DNA of 64,000 nt from DASWJZ01 sp964440525 (GCA_964440525.1 CAYTTC010000004.1:1-64000), one strand, 5' to 3'; counted from the first letter of the stretch, positions 42,970 through 51,419 are shown. The notes: generated by a model not told the origin, from the letters alone. A program made the numbers and translations.

Positions 42970-44538
42970 ATGGAATTCGATGCCGTCATCGTCGGCGCTG
43001 GTCACAATGCGCTTGCCGCCGCAGTGCATCTGGCGAGCCGCGGCTGGTCGGTCGGCGTGTTTGAGCGGAGCGACGTGGCCGGTGGCGCGGTCAGGACCGC
43101 GGAAGTTACCCTCCCCGGCTTCCGGCATGATCTTTATGCCATGAATTTGAGCCTCTTCGCCGGCTCGCCGTTCTTGGCCGAGCATGGTGAGGGACTGAGG
43201 GCGCATGGGCTTGCCTTTGCGCCTGCCGAGCATTGCTTTGCCTCGCCGACACGGGACGGGCGCTGGTTCGGCGTTTCCAAAGATCTCGAAACGACGATCG
43301 CTCGCGCGGAGAAATTTTCGCATGAGGATGCAACGACCTGGCGTGCGATGGTCGCCCAATTTGGCGCCGACGCGCCGCACATCTTCAGCCTGCTTGGCTC
43401 GCCGATGACGGCGCGCGCGCTTCTGAAGTCCGGCTGGAAGGCGTGGCGGCAAAAGGGTACCGGCTGGATGCTGGAGACTGCCCGGCTGCTCGCCTCCTCG
43501 CCGCGAGAGTTTCTGGAGCGGAATTTTTCCGCACCGGAAATCCGCGCGGCAATGGCCGCCTGGGGCATGCATCTCGATTTTTCGCCCGACATCGCCGGCG
43601 GTGCGCTCTTTCCGTATCTCGAAAGCATGGCCAACCAGAGCTTTGGCATGGTGATTGGCGCGGGCGGCGCCGACACGATGATCAAGGCGTTAGTGTTGCG
43701 GCTTCAGGCGCTCGGCGGCTCGCTGCACTTCAATTCAGAGGTCGTCGAGGTCGTGCGCGAGAACGGACGCGCCGCCGCGATCCGGCTTGCGAGCGGCGAG
43801 ACTGTCCGCGCAAAGCGCGCGGTCATCGCCGGTGTGACGCCGAACGCGCTCGTCGAAAAGCTGCTCGCCGGCGGCAGCGGCGATGCAGGATATGACCAAG
43901 GCGGACGAAAATTCCGCTTCGGCCCCGGCACCATGATGGTGCACCTCGCAATGTCCGCGCTCCCAGACTGGAAAGCGGGAGCTGAGCTGAAGCGCTTTGC
44001 CTATGTTCATCTCGCGCCCGACCTCGACATGATGGCACGCGCCTATTCTGAGGCGATGGCGCGTCTTTTGCCGGCCGAACCGGTGCTGGTCGTCGGCCAG
44101 CCGACCGCGATCGACCCGTCGCGGGCGCCGACGGGCAAGCATATCCTCTGGGTGCAGGTGCGCGTCTTGCCCGCCAAAATCCGTGCCGACGCCGCCGGTA
44201 CGATTTCCGCGCGCAACTGGGATGAAGCGAAGGGCGCCTATGCCGACCGCGTCGGCGATCTCATCGAAGCCTACGCGCCCGGCACAAAGGCCAAAATCCT
44301 CGCCCGGTACGTGGAATCTCCGGCCGATCTCGAACGCAAGAATCCCAATCTCGTCGGCGGCGACAACCTCGCCGGCAGCCATCATCTGTCGCAGAATTTT
44401 CTGTTCCGCCCGCTACCCGGCTGGGCGCGCTACAAAACGCCGGTCAAAGATCTCTACATTATCGGCGCATCGACCTGGCCCGGCGCCGGAACGGGGGCGG
44501 GCTCCGGCTACATGCTGGCAAAGATGCTGGCGCGCTGA
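42970..44538 (+). CDS. FAD-dependent oxidoreductase B (paralogue of A)
   Basis: The 522-residue protein has AVIVGAGHNALAAAVHLASRG and VGVFERSDVAGGA (FAD binding), and LYIIGASTWPGAGTGAGSG at the C-terminus. It shares its whole length pattern with FAD oxidoreductase A (40445-42025), including the NPNLVGGDN/NINLFGGDP and QNFLFRP/QSFIWRP segments. Two full-length paralogues on either side of one operator suggest a hetero-oligomeric enzyme or consecutive oxidations. The ATG at 42970 is used because the FAD motif begins four residues later. The likely substrate is an indolic or oxindolic acid, by context only. Confidence 0.83.
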   Translation: MEFDAVIVGAGHNALAAAVHLASRGWSVGVFERSDVAGGAVRTAEVTLPGFRHDLYAMNLSLFAGSPFLAEHGEGLRAHGLAFAPAEHCFASPTRDGRWFGVSKDLETTIARAEKFSHEDATTWRAMVAQFGADAPHIFSLLGSPMTARALLKSGWKAWRQKGTGWMLETARLLASSPREFLERNFSAPEIRAAMAAWGMHLDFSPDIAGGALFPYLESMANQSFGMVIGAGGADTMIKALVLRLQALGGSLHFNSEVVEVVRENGRAAAIRLASGETVRAKRAVIAGVTPNALVEKLLAGGSGDAGYDQGGRKFRFGPGTMMVHLAMSALPDWKAGAELKRFAYVHLAPDLDMMARAYSEAMARLLPAEPVLVVGQPTAIDPSRAPTGKHILWVQVRVLPAKIRADAAGTISARNWDEAKGAYADRVGDLIEAYAPGTKAKILARYVESPADLERKNPNLVGGDNLAGSHHLSQNFLFRPLPGWARYKTPVKDLYIIGASTWPGAGTGAGSGYMLAKMLAR

Positions 44539-44580
44539 GGCACCGTACTTAGCGATCCGCTTGACCCGCAACCCGGCAAA

Positions 44581-44596
44581 TCTCTAAGCTTGAAAT
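44581..44596 (+). promoter_or_regulatory. AAGCTTGAAAT operator-like site upstream of the oligopeptide-type importer
   Basis: TCTCTAAGCTTGAAAT lies 82 bp before the binding-protein ATG at 44678 and points toward it. It is the second of six related sites. The left half is less symmetrical than in the other copies. Confidence 0.55.
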
Positions 44597-44677
44597 ATCG
44601 TCGCGGCCGGGCGAAGGGCGGGTCTGCCGGCCGCGAACATTGGGGACAGCGAAAGCTGTGAAATGAGGGAGAGGGGA

Positions 44678-46213
44678 ATGCTCTTAACGAGACGGAATTT
44701 GATGAAGCACGGCGCTGCGGGCGCCGCCCTAATCTCCGCCGGCGGCTTGCCTTTCCGGGCTTTTGCCCAGGGCGAGGAGCTGACCATCGCCTATAACGTC
44801 AACCTGCCGTCCTTCGACCCGACGGTCGGCCCCTCGGCGGTCAATCCGACCATTCAGGGCATCTACCAGTCGGTCTTCGACCAGTATATCGCGCAGGCGC
44901 CGAACCTCGATCTGATCCCAGGCCTGCTGACCGAATGGGGCTGGAACGACGACCGCTCCAAGATCGTCATGACCGTGCGCGAAGGCGCGACCTGGCACGA
45001 CGGCTCCGCGGTGACGCCGGAGGACGTCGTCTGGTCGCTGCAGCGCGCCGGCAACCCCGATACCGGCAACCCTATCCAGTTTGTCTGGGGGAAGGTTGGC
45101 AATTTCTCGATCGACGGCAACACCATCACGGCGGACGTGAAGGAGTTCGAGCCGACGCTCTTCAAATGGATGGGCTTCCTTACCGGCTACGTGCTGCCGA
45201 AAGTCTACTACGAGAAGGTCGGTGCGGAAGGCTTTGAGGCGGCGCCGGTCGGCTCCGGCCCTTACAAGGTTGAGGCCTTCGAGCGGAATGCCTTCATCAG
45301 GCTCACCGCGCATGAGGGCTATTGGGGCGGCGCGCCGGCCTACAAGTCCGTCATCATCAAGTTCGTGCCGGATGCCGCGAGCCGCGTCGCCGAAATCGAA
45401 TCCGGGCAGAGCCAGGTGGTCTTCGACATTCCTTATGAGGAATTCGACCGGCTGAAGGAAAAGCCGGGCCTGAAGGGCGTGACGACGCCTATTTCCGACA
45501 TTGCGATGATCTTCTTGAACGACGTCGAGCCGATGACCGACAAGAACGTGCGGCTCGCAGCGATCCACGCCATCGACAAGCAGCTCCTGATCGACCACCT
45601 CTTACGCGGTTACGGCGTCAAGATCGACACGCTTCAGGCGCCGGAATACGACGCCTTCGACCCCTCGACCACCGTCGCCCACGACCCGGCGAAGTCGAAG
45701 GAGCTTCTCGCCGCGAGCGGCTACTCGACCGACAATCCGGTCAAATTCAAGATCCAGACGACACGCGGCTTCAAGCCGAAGGACTACGAGATGATCCAGG
45801 CGATCGTCGGCATGTGGCGCGAGGTCGGAATCGAGGCGGAGATCGAGGTCTACGAGATCGCCAAGCATTACGAGCTGCGCGCGGCCGACCAGCTCGCGCC
45901 GGCGGCCTTCTACAACTGGGGCAACTCGATCGGCGATCCCTCGACCTCGACCGGCTTCGCCATGTTCGGCCCGTCGCCGCATTCCGTCTGGGACGGGCAG
46001 GATGTGATCGACATGATCGGCCCGCTCTGGGGCGAGGCGGACGAGGCGAAGCGCATTGCCGGCTATAAGGCCGTCGACAAGCACATCGCGGAGGAAGGCG
46101 AGGTGATCCCGCTGCTCCAGTATGTGCAGCCGATCGTCTTCGCCGACACGGTCGCCGTCACGCCGCACGTTTCGGGCGCTGTGCTGCCCTATCTGATGAA
46201 GCCGGCGGGCTGA
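44678..46213 (+). CDS. ABC importer substrate-binding protein, family 5 (Tat-exported)
   Basis: The 511-residue protein belongs to the oligopeptide/nickel-type (DppA/OppA) binding proteins: YNVNLPSFDPTVGPSAVNP at the mature start and ATWHDGSAVTPEDVVWSL, the family hallmark, near residue 100. Its leader has twin arginines (LTRRNLMKHGAAGAALISAG) and ends at AFAQ, so export is probably by Tat. ATG 44678 follows GGGAGAGGGG and is preferred over the in-frame ATG at 44663. Four further genes of the same importer follow. Some family-5 systems carry opines or aromatic compounds; in this island an indolic ligand is plausible. Confidence 0.87.
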   Translation: MLLTRRNLMKHGAAGAALISAGGLPFRAFAQGEELTIAYNVNLPSFDPTVGPSAVNPTIQGIYQSVFDQYIAQAPNLDLIPGLLTEWGWNDDRSKIVMTVREGATWHDGSAVTPEDVVWSLQRAGNPDTGNPIQFVWGKVGNFSIDGNTITADVKEFEPTLFKWMGFLTGYVLPKVYYEKVGAEGFEAAPVGSGPYKVEAFERNAFIRLTAHEGYWGGAPAYKSVIIKFVPDAASRVAEIESGQSQVVFDIPYEEFDRLKEKPGLKGVTTPISDIAMIFLNDVEPMTDKNVRLAAIHAIDKQLLIDHLLRGYGVKIDTLQAPEYDAFDPSTTVAHDPAKSKELLAASGYSTDNPVKFKIQTTRGFKPKDYEMIQAIVGMWREVGIEAEIEVYEIAKHYELRAADQLAPAAFYNWGNSIGDPSTSTGFAMFGPSPHSVWDGQDVIDMIGPLWGEADEAKRIAGYKAVDKHIAEEGEVIPLLQYVQPIVFADTVAVTPHVSGAVLPYLMKPAG

Positions 46214-46226
46214 TCGACCCCTCGCT

Positions 46227-46411
46227 CCTCACCCGCGAAGCGGGGGAGGGGGACCGCCGGAGGCGGTGGAGGGGGCGAATGCCGACTGCGGCGCTCATGT
46301 CCGCCCCCTCCACCATGCTGCGCATGGCCCCCCTCCCCCGTCGCGCGCGACGGGGGAGGAACCAAGCCCACTTCCGCCGCGCATCCGATTCCCCTCCCCT
46401 CAAGGGGGAGG
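46227..46411. repeat. GC-rich hairpin repeats before the first Dpp-type permease gene
   Basis: The 214-bp gap inside the importer operon holds a third copy of the repeat seen at 35588 (46227-46276), an inverted half copy (46303-46340, GCCCCCTCCACCATGCTG...), a 22-bp perfect palindrome CCCCCGTCGCGCGCGACGGGGG (46335-46356) and a small hairpin CCTCCCCtcaaGGGGGAGG (about 46393-46411). The last stem contains the only purine-rich ribosome-site candidate of the next gene. Confidence 0.7.
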
Positions 46412-46427
46412 TTACGCTGCGCCTGCG

Positions 46428-47438
46428 ATGACCGCCCTTCGCGCGATCCTCGCCCGGAGCGTGACCACACTGATCACGCTCTTCGGCGTGGCCGTCATCG
46501 TTTTCGTCGTCATCCGGATCGCCCCCGGCGATCCGATCGCCATGATGCTGCCGCCCGGTGCCACAAATGCCGACATCGACCGGCTGCGCGCCCTCTACGG
46601 CCTCGATCGCTCGATCCTCGAGCAGTTCTTCATCTGGCTCGCGAGCGTCCTTCATGGGAATTTCGGAACGTCGATCTCGATCCGCCAGAACGTGCTCTCG
46701 ATCGTCCTTGACCGGCTGCCGGCTACGCTCGAACTCAGTCTTCTCGCCCTCATGATCGCGGTGACGCTCGGCACAACGCTCGCGTTCGTCGCGACGCGCT
46801 GGCGCGAGACGCCGGCCGAGACCGGTGTCGACATTGCCAGTGGCATTGCGCTGTCGGTACCGGATTTCCTCTGGGGGCTGGCGCTGATCCTGGCGCTCGG
46901 GGTTGCCTGGCCGGTCTTCGAGATCTCCGGCCGCGTTTCGCCCCGGCTGGAGCTTCCTTTCGTCAGCGATTTCTATCTCTTCGAAAGCCTGCTCCGGCTC
47001 CGCTTCGACATCACCGCCGACCTTTTGGATCATATGGTCATGCCGGCGGTGGCGCTGGCGCTGCCGCTCGCCGCCGTCATCGCGCAGCTCCTGAAATCGT
47101 CGCTCAAGGAGGCGATGGCGCAAGACTATGTAATGCTCGCGCGCACCAAGGGCTTTTCGGAAAGCCGCGTCATTTTCCGCGACGCTATGCGCAACGCGCT
47201 CCTTCCGACGCTGACGCTGACCGGCGTGCAGCTCACCTTCCTGATCGGCGGCACGGTGATCGTCGAGCGCATTTTCTCCTATGAAGGGCTCGGCAACCTC
47301 GCCATCGACGCCGTCATCAACCGCGACCTTCCGCTCATCCAGGGGATTGTCCTCGTTTTCGCGGTGCTTTTCGTCGGCATCAATCTCGCGGTCGACCTGC
47401 TGAACGCGTTGCTCAATCCGAGGCTTCGCCATGGCTGA
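46428..47438 (+). CDS. Dpp/Opp-type ABC permease 1
   Basis: The 336-residue permease has six hydrophobic segments, starting RAILARSVTTLITLFGVAVIV, with APGDPIAMMLPPGA after the first helix, as in DppB. The cytoplasmic coupling loop reads EAMAQDYVMLARTKGFSE. ATG 46428 is 17 nt from the GGGGGAGG that is paired in a hairpin; no better start was found. It overlaps the next permease gene by 8 nt. It pairs with permease 2 to form the channel for the binding protein at 44678. Confidence 0.87.
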   Translation: MTALRAILARSVTTLITLFGVAVIVFVVIRIAPGDPIAMMLPPGATNADIDRLRALYGLDRSILEQFFIWLASVLHGNFGTSISIRQNVLSIVLDRLPATLELSLLALMIAVTLGTTLAFVATRWRETPAETGVDIASGIALSVPDFLWGLALILALGVAWPVFEISGRVSPRLELPFVSDFYLFESLLRLRFDITADLLDHMVMPAVALALPLAAVIAQLLKSSLKEAMAQDYVMLARTKGFSESRVIFRDAMRNALLPTLTLTGVQLTFLIGGTVIVERIFSYEGLGNLAIDAVINRDLPLIQGIVLVFAVLFVGINLAVDLLNALLNPRLRHG

Positions 47439-48282
47439 GGCGGTGCTTGGGCGCGCGCGGGCACGTCCGTGGCGGCTGATCCTTGCCGGCTCATGGCTGG
47501 CGATCATTGTGTTCGCGGCTTTGTTCGCGCCGCTGATCGCGCCGCACAACCCGCTCGCCCAGGACCTGATGCTGGGGCGCCTGCCGCCCTTCTGGCTGCC
47601 GGGCGCAGAGCGCGGCTATCCCCTCGGCACCGACGGGCTGGGTCGCGATGTCCTGTCGAGGCTGATCTACGGGAGCCGCATCGCGCTTACGGTCGCCTTC
47701 GTCGCCGCGCCGGCCGCCTGCCTGATCGGCTCCGCGCTCGGCCTCCTCGCCGGCTATTATCGCGGCTGGCTCGACCAGGTCGTCTCGCGCATCGTCGACA
47801 TTTGGATGGCGTTTCCGCCGGTGCTTTTCTCCATCCTGCTGGTTGCCGTGCTCGGCACCGGGCTGCATTCGGTGATCATTGCTATCGTAGCCATCGACTG
47901 GATTCGCTTCTGCCGGGTGGTGCGCGCCGAAACGCTCCACCAGCGCCGCATGGACTACGTCGACAGCGCCCGCGTCGCCGGCTTCCCGCAATCGACAGTG
48001 CTCCTGAAAGAGGTGCTGCCGAACGTGCTGCCGTCTATCGTGGCGCTGCTGTCGTTGGAGATGGGGATCGCCGTCATCGTCGAGGCGATCCTCTCTTTCG
48101 TGAACCTTTCCATCTCTACCGACGATCCGACCTGGGGCGGCATGATCGCCGAGGGCCGCACGATCATCCATTTCGCCTGGTGGGTGCTCGTCTTTCCGCT
48201 GATCGTCCTCTTTCTCACCGTGCTTGCCTTCGGTCAGTTCGGCGAGGGTCTGAAGGACCGCTACGACCCGGTGCTCCAGTGA
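47431..48282 (+). CDS. Dpp/Opp-type ABC permease 2
   Basis: The 283-residue DppC-type permease has an N-terminal helix followed by the conserved LGTDGLGRDVLSRLIYGSR segment and five more helices. The coupling loop is TLHQRRMDYVDSARVAGFP. Its start overlaps the end of permease 1 and its TGA overlaps the GTG of the first ATPase gene (GTGA at 48279), so the operon is translated as a chain. Confidence 0.88.
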   Translation: MAEAVLGRARARPWRLILAGSWLAIIVFAALFAPLIAPHNPLAQDLMLGRLPPFWLPGAERGYPLGTDGLGRDVLSRLIYGSRIALTVAFVAAPAACLIGSALGLLAGYYRGWLDQVVSRIVDIWMAFPPVLFSILLVAVLGTGLHSVIIAIVAIDWIRFCRVVRAETLHQRRMDYVDSARVAGFPQSTVLLKEVLPNVLPSIVALLSLEMGIAVIVEAILSFVNLSISTDDPTWGGMIAEGRTIIHFAWWVLVFPLIVLFLTVLAFGQFGEGLKDRYDPVLQ

Positions 48283-49175
48283 GCGCCTATCTTGACATAA
48301 GCGATCTCAGCATTGTGCTCCGCCAGCATTCTGCCCGCCGGCTCCTTCGCGGTGTCAGCCTCGCGGTCGAGCCGGGCGAGGTGCGCGGACTGGTCGGCGA
48401 AAGCGGCGCCGGCAAGACGATGATCGGCAAGACGATCTTCGATATCCTGCCGCGCGCGGTGGCGGTCGTGGGTGGCTCGGTGCGCCTCGGCGGCGTCGAG
48501 CTTCTTGTGATGCACGGCAGCGAACGGCGCCGGCTGATCGCGCGCACCTCCGCATTCATACCGCAGGACCCGCTCTCCGCCTTCAACCCGGTGCGCCGCG
48601 TCGAGCCGCAGATGACCGACCGGCTGACCGCGATCCTCGGCTTGAGCGGCAGGAAGGCGCGCGAGCGGGCGCGGGACCTCTTGGCGGAGGTGCATATCAA
48701 CGACCCGGACCGCGTGCTCCAGAGCTATCCGCACCAGCTTTCCGGCGGCATGCGCCAGCGCGTGCTCATCGCTTCCGCCTTCGCGGCCGAACCGAAACTG
48801 ATCGTCGCCGACGAGCCGACGACCGCGCTCGATGTGACGGTGCAGAAGCAGATCCTCCGCCTCATCGCCGAAATGCAGGCGCGCCACGGCACCGCTCTCC
48901 TCTTCGTCACGCACGACCTCGGCGTGGTGGCAAAAATCTGCCAGAAGGTCACGGTGCTGTTCGGCGGGCGCGTGGTGGAGGACACTGACGCCGCAAGCCT
49001 CTTCGCCGCGCCCCGGCATCCCTATAGCGCGGCGCTCATCGCCGCGACCCCGCGCTACGACCGGCCGGAGGAATCGCTCCTTCCTGTCCCCGCGAAAGTC
49101 CTCGACCAAACCTGGCGGGAGATCGCCGACGCCGACGCCGAATGGGCGAGGGCGCACGCAGGAGCGCAGCTGTGA
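48279..49175 (+). CDS. Dpp/Opp-type ABC ATPase 1
   Basis: The 298-residue ATPase begins at the GTG overlapping the permease stop. It has Walker A GESGAGKT, signature LSGGMRQRV, Walker B LIVADEPT and H-loop FVTHDLGV, all canonical. The C-terminal HPYSAALIAATPR segment is typical of DppD; the usual cysteine-rich Fe-S tail of some DppD/F proteins is absent. Longer in-frame readings upstream overlap the permease gene and are rejected. Its stop overlaps the GTG of the second ATPase gene. Confidence 0.88.
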   Translation: MSAYLDISDLSIVLRQHSARRLLRGVSLAVEPGEVRGLVGESGAGKTMIGKTIFDILPRAVAVVGGSVRLGGVELLVMHGSERRRLIARTSAFIPQDPLSAFNPVRRVEPQMTDRLTAILGLSGRKARERARDLLAEVHINDPDRVLQSYPHQLSGGMRQRVLIASAFAAEPKLIVADEPTTALDVTVQKQILRLIAEMQARHGTALLFVTHDLGVVAKICQKVTVLFGGRVVEDTDAASLFAAPRHPYSAALIAATPRYDRPEESLLPVPAKVLDQTWREIADADAEWARAHAGAQL

Positions 49176-49996
49176 GCGAGCCGCTCTTCCGCGTCGAAAA
49201 CCTGTCGGTGTCGCTCCCCGACCCGAAGCGGAAGACGCTTTTTGGGCGACGGCCGATGGTCGAGATCCTTCATGGCCTGAGCCTCGCGATCGAGGAAGGA
49301 ACCGTCGTCGGCATCGTCGGCGAATCGGGATCGGGAAAAACGACGCTTGGCCGAACGCTCGTCCGGCTGCTGGAGCCGGCGGCGGGTACGATCCACTTCG
49401 CCGGCCGCGACATCACACATCTCGGCGAGGAGGCTCTGCGGCCGCTCCGTCGCGACCTGCAGGTAATCTTCCAGGACCCGCTGTCGTCGCTCAATCCGCG
49501 GCTGACGATCGGGGCAATCGTCGGACGGCCGCTGCTTTTCCATGGATTGGCGAGCACGCCGGCTGAGGCAAGAGACTTCGCCGCCGCGGCGCTCGTGACC
49601 GTTGGCCTCCCCGAGGGCTTCGCCGGCCGCTATCCGCACGAGCTTTCCGGCGGCCAGCGCCAGCGCGTCGGCATCGCCCGCGCGATCGCGTTGAAACCCC
49701 GCTTCGTGCTTGCCGACGAGATCGTTTCGGGCCTCGATGTCTCCTCTAAGGCGCAGATTCTCTCGCTGCTCGAACGGCTGAAGGCGGAGCTTCGTCTGAC
49801 CGTCGCCTTCATCAGCCACGATCTGTCGGTGGTCCGGCGGCTCTGCAACCATGTGATCGTCATGCGCGGTGGCGAAATCCTCGAGAACCGCACGACCGCC
49901 GCACTCTTTGCGCAACCGGAACATCCCTATACCGCCGAGCTGAAGGCCGCGATCCCGCTGCCCGAGGTGGATGCGTCGTGGCTCAGGGCGAGCTGA
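49172..49996 (+). CDS. Dpp/Opp-type ABC ATPase 2
   Basis: The 274-residue ATPase starts at GTG 49172 within GTGA. It has Walker A GESGSGKT, signature LSGGQRQRV, Walker B FVLADEIVSGLD (with Ile in place of the usual Pro after DE) and H-loop FISHDLSV. The C-terminus keeps the HPYTAELKAAIP segment of DppF-type subunits. It completes the five-gene importer that begins at 44678. The next gene, marR 2, is 115 bp downstream and has its own AAGCTT site. Confidence 0.87.
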   Translation: MSEPLFRVENLSVSLPDPKRKTLFGRRPMVEILHGLSLAIEEGTVVGIVGESGSGKTTLGRTLVRLLEPAAGTIHFAGRDITHLGEEALRPLRRDLQVIFQDPLSSLNPRLTIGAIVGRPLLFHGLASTPAEARDFAAAALVTVGLPEGFAGRYPHELSGGQRQRVGIARAIALKPRFVLADEIVSGLDVSSKAQILSLLERLKAELRLTVAFISHDLSVVRRLCNHVIVMRGGEILENRTTAALFAQPEHPYTAELKAAIPLPEVDASWLRAS

Positions 49997-50010
49997 CCGT
50001 GCCGCCACGC

Positions 50011-50026
50011 TACTCAAGCTTGTCGG
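50011..50026 (+). promoter_or_regulatory. AAGCTT operator-like site upstream of marR 2
   Basis: TACTCAAGCTTGTCGG shares the TCAAGCTTG core but not the downstream AAAT. It lies 86 bp before the GTG start of the MarR gene at 50112. It is the weakest of the six sites, as would fit a self-regulating repressor. Confidence 0.45.
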
Positions 50027-50111
50027 ATTTGCGTCGTTTGTTTAGACATAAAACAGTTGCGGCGCGGCTCTGTCGCGACCGGTCACAGGCAACGAGAGAG
50101 CGATTCGTCCG

Positions 50112-50711
50112 GTGAGAAAGCAACCCGCAGCCGCCTCCGAACGAAGCAACCGCTTCGCCCGCCACCTCGACGCCGAATCGAAGGTCGCCGAGCGGCCACA
50201 GGACCACAAGATGGAGCTGCGGCTATGGCTGCGGCTTCTCGCGTCGGCAAACCTGATTGAGGTGGAAGTCCGCCAGCGGCTGCGCGAGCAGTTCGCAACG
50301 ACGCTGCCGCGCTTTGACCTCCTGGCGCAGCTCGAGCGCGTCGAAAACGGGCTCCTCCTCGGCGAGCTGTCACGCCGCATGATGGTGTCGAATGGCAACG
50401 TGACGGCCTTGGTGGAACGTCTCGTCCGATCCGGGCTGATCGAGCGGAACGTGCTCGAGGCGGACCGACGCGCGGTGCGCGTGCGCCTCACCGAAAAAGG
50501 CCGGCGCGTCTTCGACGAGATGGCTGCCGCACATGCCAATTGGATCGGCGACCTCTTCGCCGGGCTCGACGAATCCGAGCAGAAAGCTCTCTGGCAGCGG
50601 CTCGGAAACCTCAAGACGTCGGTTCTCGCGGGATCCACACGGCGGAGCGCATCGGGGCGAGACGCGCCGGCGAGGCGACCGCAAAGCAAATCACCTAGAA
50701 CTCGACCGTGA
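50112..50711 (+). CDS. MarR-family regulator 2
   Basis: The 199-residue regulator has LLAQLERVENGLLLGELSRR, MMVSNGNVTALVERLVRSGLIER (recognition helix region) and the wing EADRRAVRVRLTEKGRRVFD. N- and C-terminal extensions of about 30 residues are rich in basic and Ser/Ala residues. The start is a GTG at 50112. The gene is downstream of the Dpp-type importer and has its own AAGCTT site, so it is the best candidate in the window for the protein that binds these sites. The ligand is unknown; an anthranilate-like or indolic acid is suggested by the neighbours. Confidence 0.85.
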   Translation: MRKQPAAASERSNRFARHLDAESKVAERPQDHKMELRLWLRLLASANLIEVEVRQRLREQFATTLPRFDLLAQLERVENGLLLGELSRRMMVSNGNVTALVERLVRSGLIERNVLEADRRAVRVRLTEKGRRVFDEMAAAHANWIGDLFAGLDESEQKALWQRLGNLKTSVLAGSTRRSASGRDAPARRPQSKSPRTRP

Positions 50712-50721
50712 ATCGCGCGAT

Positions 50722-51330
50722 TCACGCGGGCCGCCGCGCCGCTGCCGCGTCGTCAACGTCAGAGAGCACAGTCGCCAGCATCGTCATGGTGCGCAGCGAA
50801 GCCTGGTGAGCCTCCCGATCGGCGGAGGCGCAGCAATTGGCGATAACCACCACGGAATAGCCAAGATCGGACGCGTCGCGGACCGTGTGCTCGACCGAGA
50901 ATTGCGTCGCTAGCCCCATGACGTGGAGGCGATCGGCGCCGCCGACGCTGAGGAGCGCTTCGAGGTTCGTGCGCCGGAACGCGCTATTGCAATTGTGGGT
51001 GACGACGCTCTCCCCCTCCCGCGGCTCGAACGCAGCCAGCGGCGCCGCACCCCACGAGCCCCGTTTCAGCGCGCCGAGCTTTTCGACCACCGAAAACAGG
51101 CTGCAGTTGCGCAGCAGGTCTGAATAGTCTTCGGCGAAGGCGATATGAACGTGGATGATGGTCCAGCCGGCGGCGCGGGCTCGATCGAGCGCGCTCTGAC
51201 TTGCTTCAAGGAAGGCCGCGGCTTCCTCGGTTTTCCGGTTGAGGGAGAATGGAATGCGGCCGTCCGGGTGGCAGATGTCGTTCTGGAAATGCAGGGCGAT
51301 CAGCGCGTCGGCCATGGCGGTCTCCGTCAT
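50722..51330 (-). CDS. Isochorismatase-fold protein with a serine in place of the nucleophile
   Basis: The 202-residue protein has the isochorismatase/cysteine-hydrolase fold: ALIALHFQND with the catalytic Asp (18), ESVVTHNCNSAFRRTNLEALL and HVMGLATQFSVEHTVRDA. In cysteine hydrolases the second motif has a Lys and the last a Cys (ATNVCVESTARDA). Here those positions are His112 and Ser145, so a thiol-based hydrolysis is not expected. It may be a true isochorismatase-like hydrolase of an ether or enol, or a non-catalytic member. The start MTETAMADA at 51330 gives the motif a normal distance. It is divergent from an MBL-fold gene across an AAGCTT site. Confidence 0.8.
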   Translation of the reverse strand: MTETAMADALIALHFQNDICHPDGRIPFSLNRKTEEAAAFLEASQSALDRARAAGWTIIHVHIAFAEDYSDLLRNCSLFSVVEKLGALKRGSWGAAPLAAFEPREGESVVTHNCNSAFRRTNLEALLSVGGADRLHVMGLATQFSVEHTVRDASDLGYSVVVIANCCASADREAHQASLRTMTMLATVLSDVDDAAAARRPA

Positions 51331-51344
51331 GCTCCGATCTTGAC

Positions 51345-51360
51345 GCTTTAAGCTTGAAGT
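51345..51360 (+). promoter_or_regulatory. AAGCTTGAAGT operator-like site between isochorismatase and MBL genes
   Basis: GCTTTAAGCTTGAAGT lies in the short divergent gap, 60 bp before the MBL start at 51420 and 15 bp from the isochorismatase-fold start at 51330. It can affect both genes. Its half AAGCTTGAAGT points toward the MBL gene. Confidence 0.55.
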
Positions 51361-51419
51361 GTCCAATTGGCCGACCCGCGGAACGCGCGAAATCGGTCGA
51401 GTTTGGGGATCTGTCCGTC

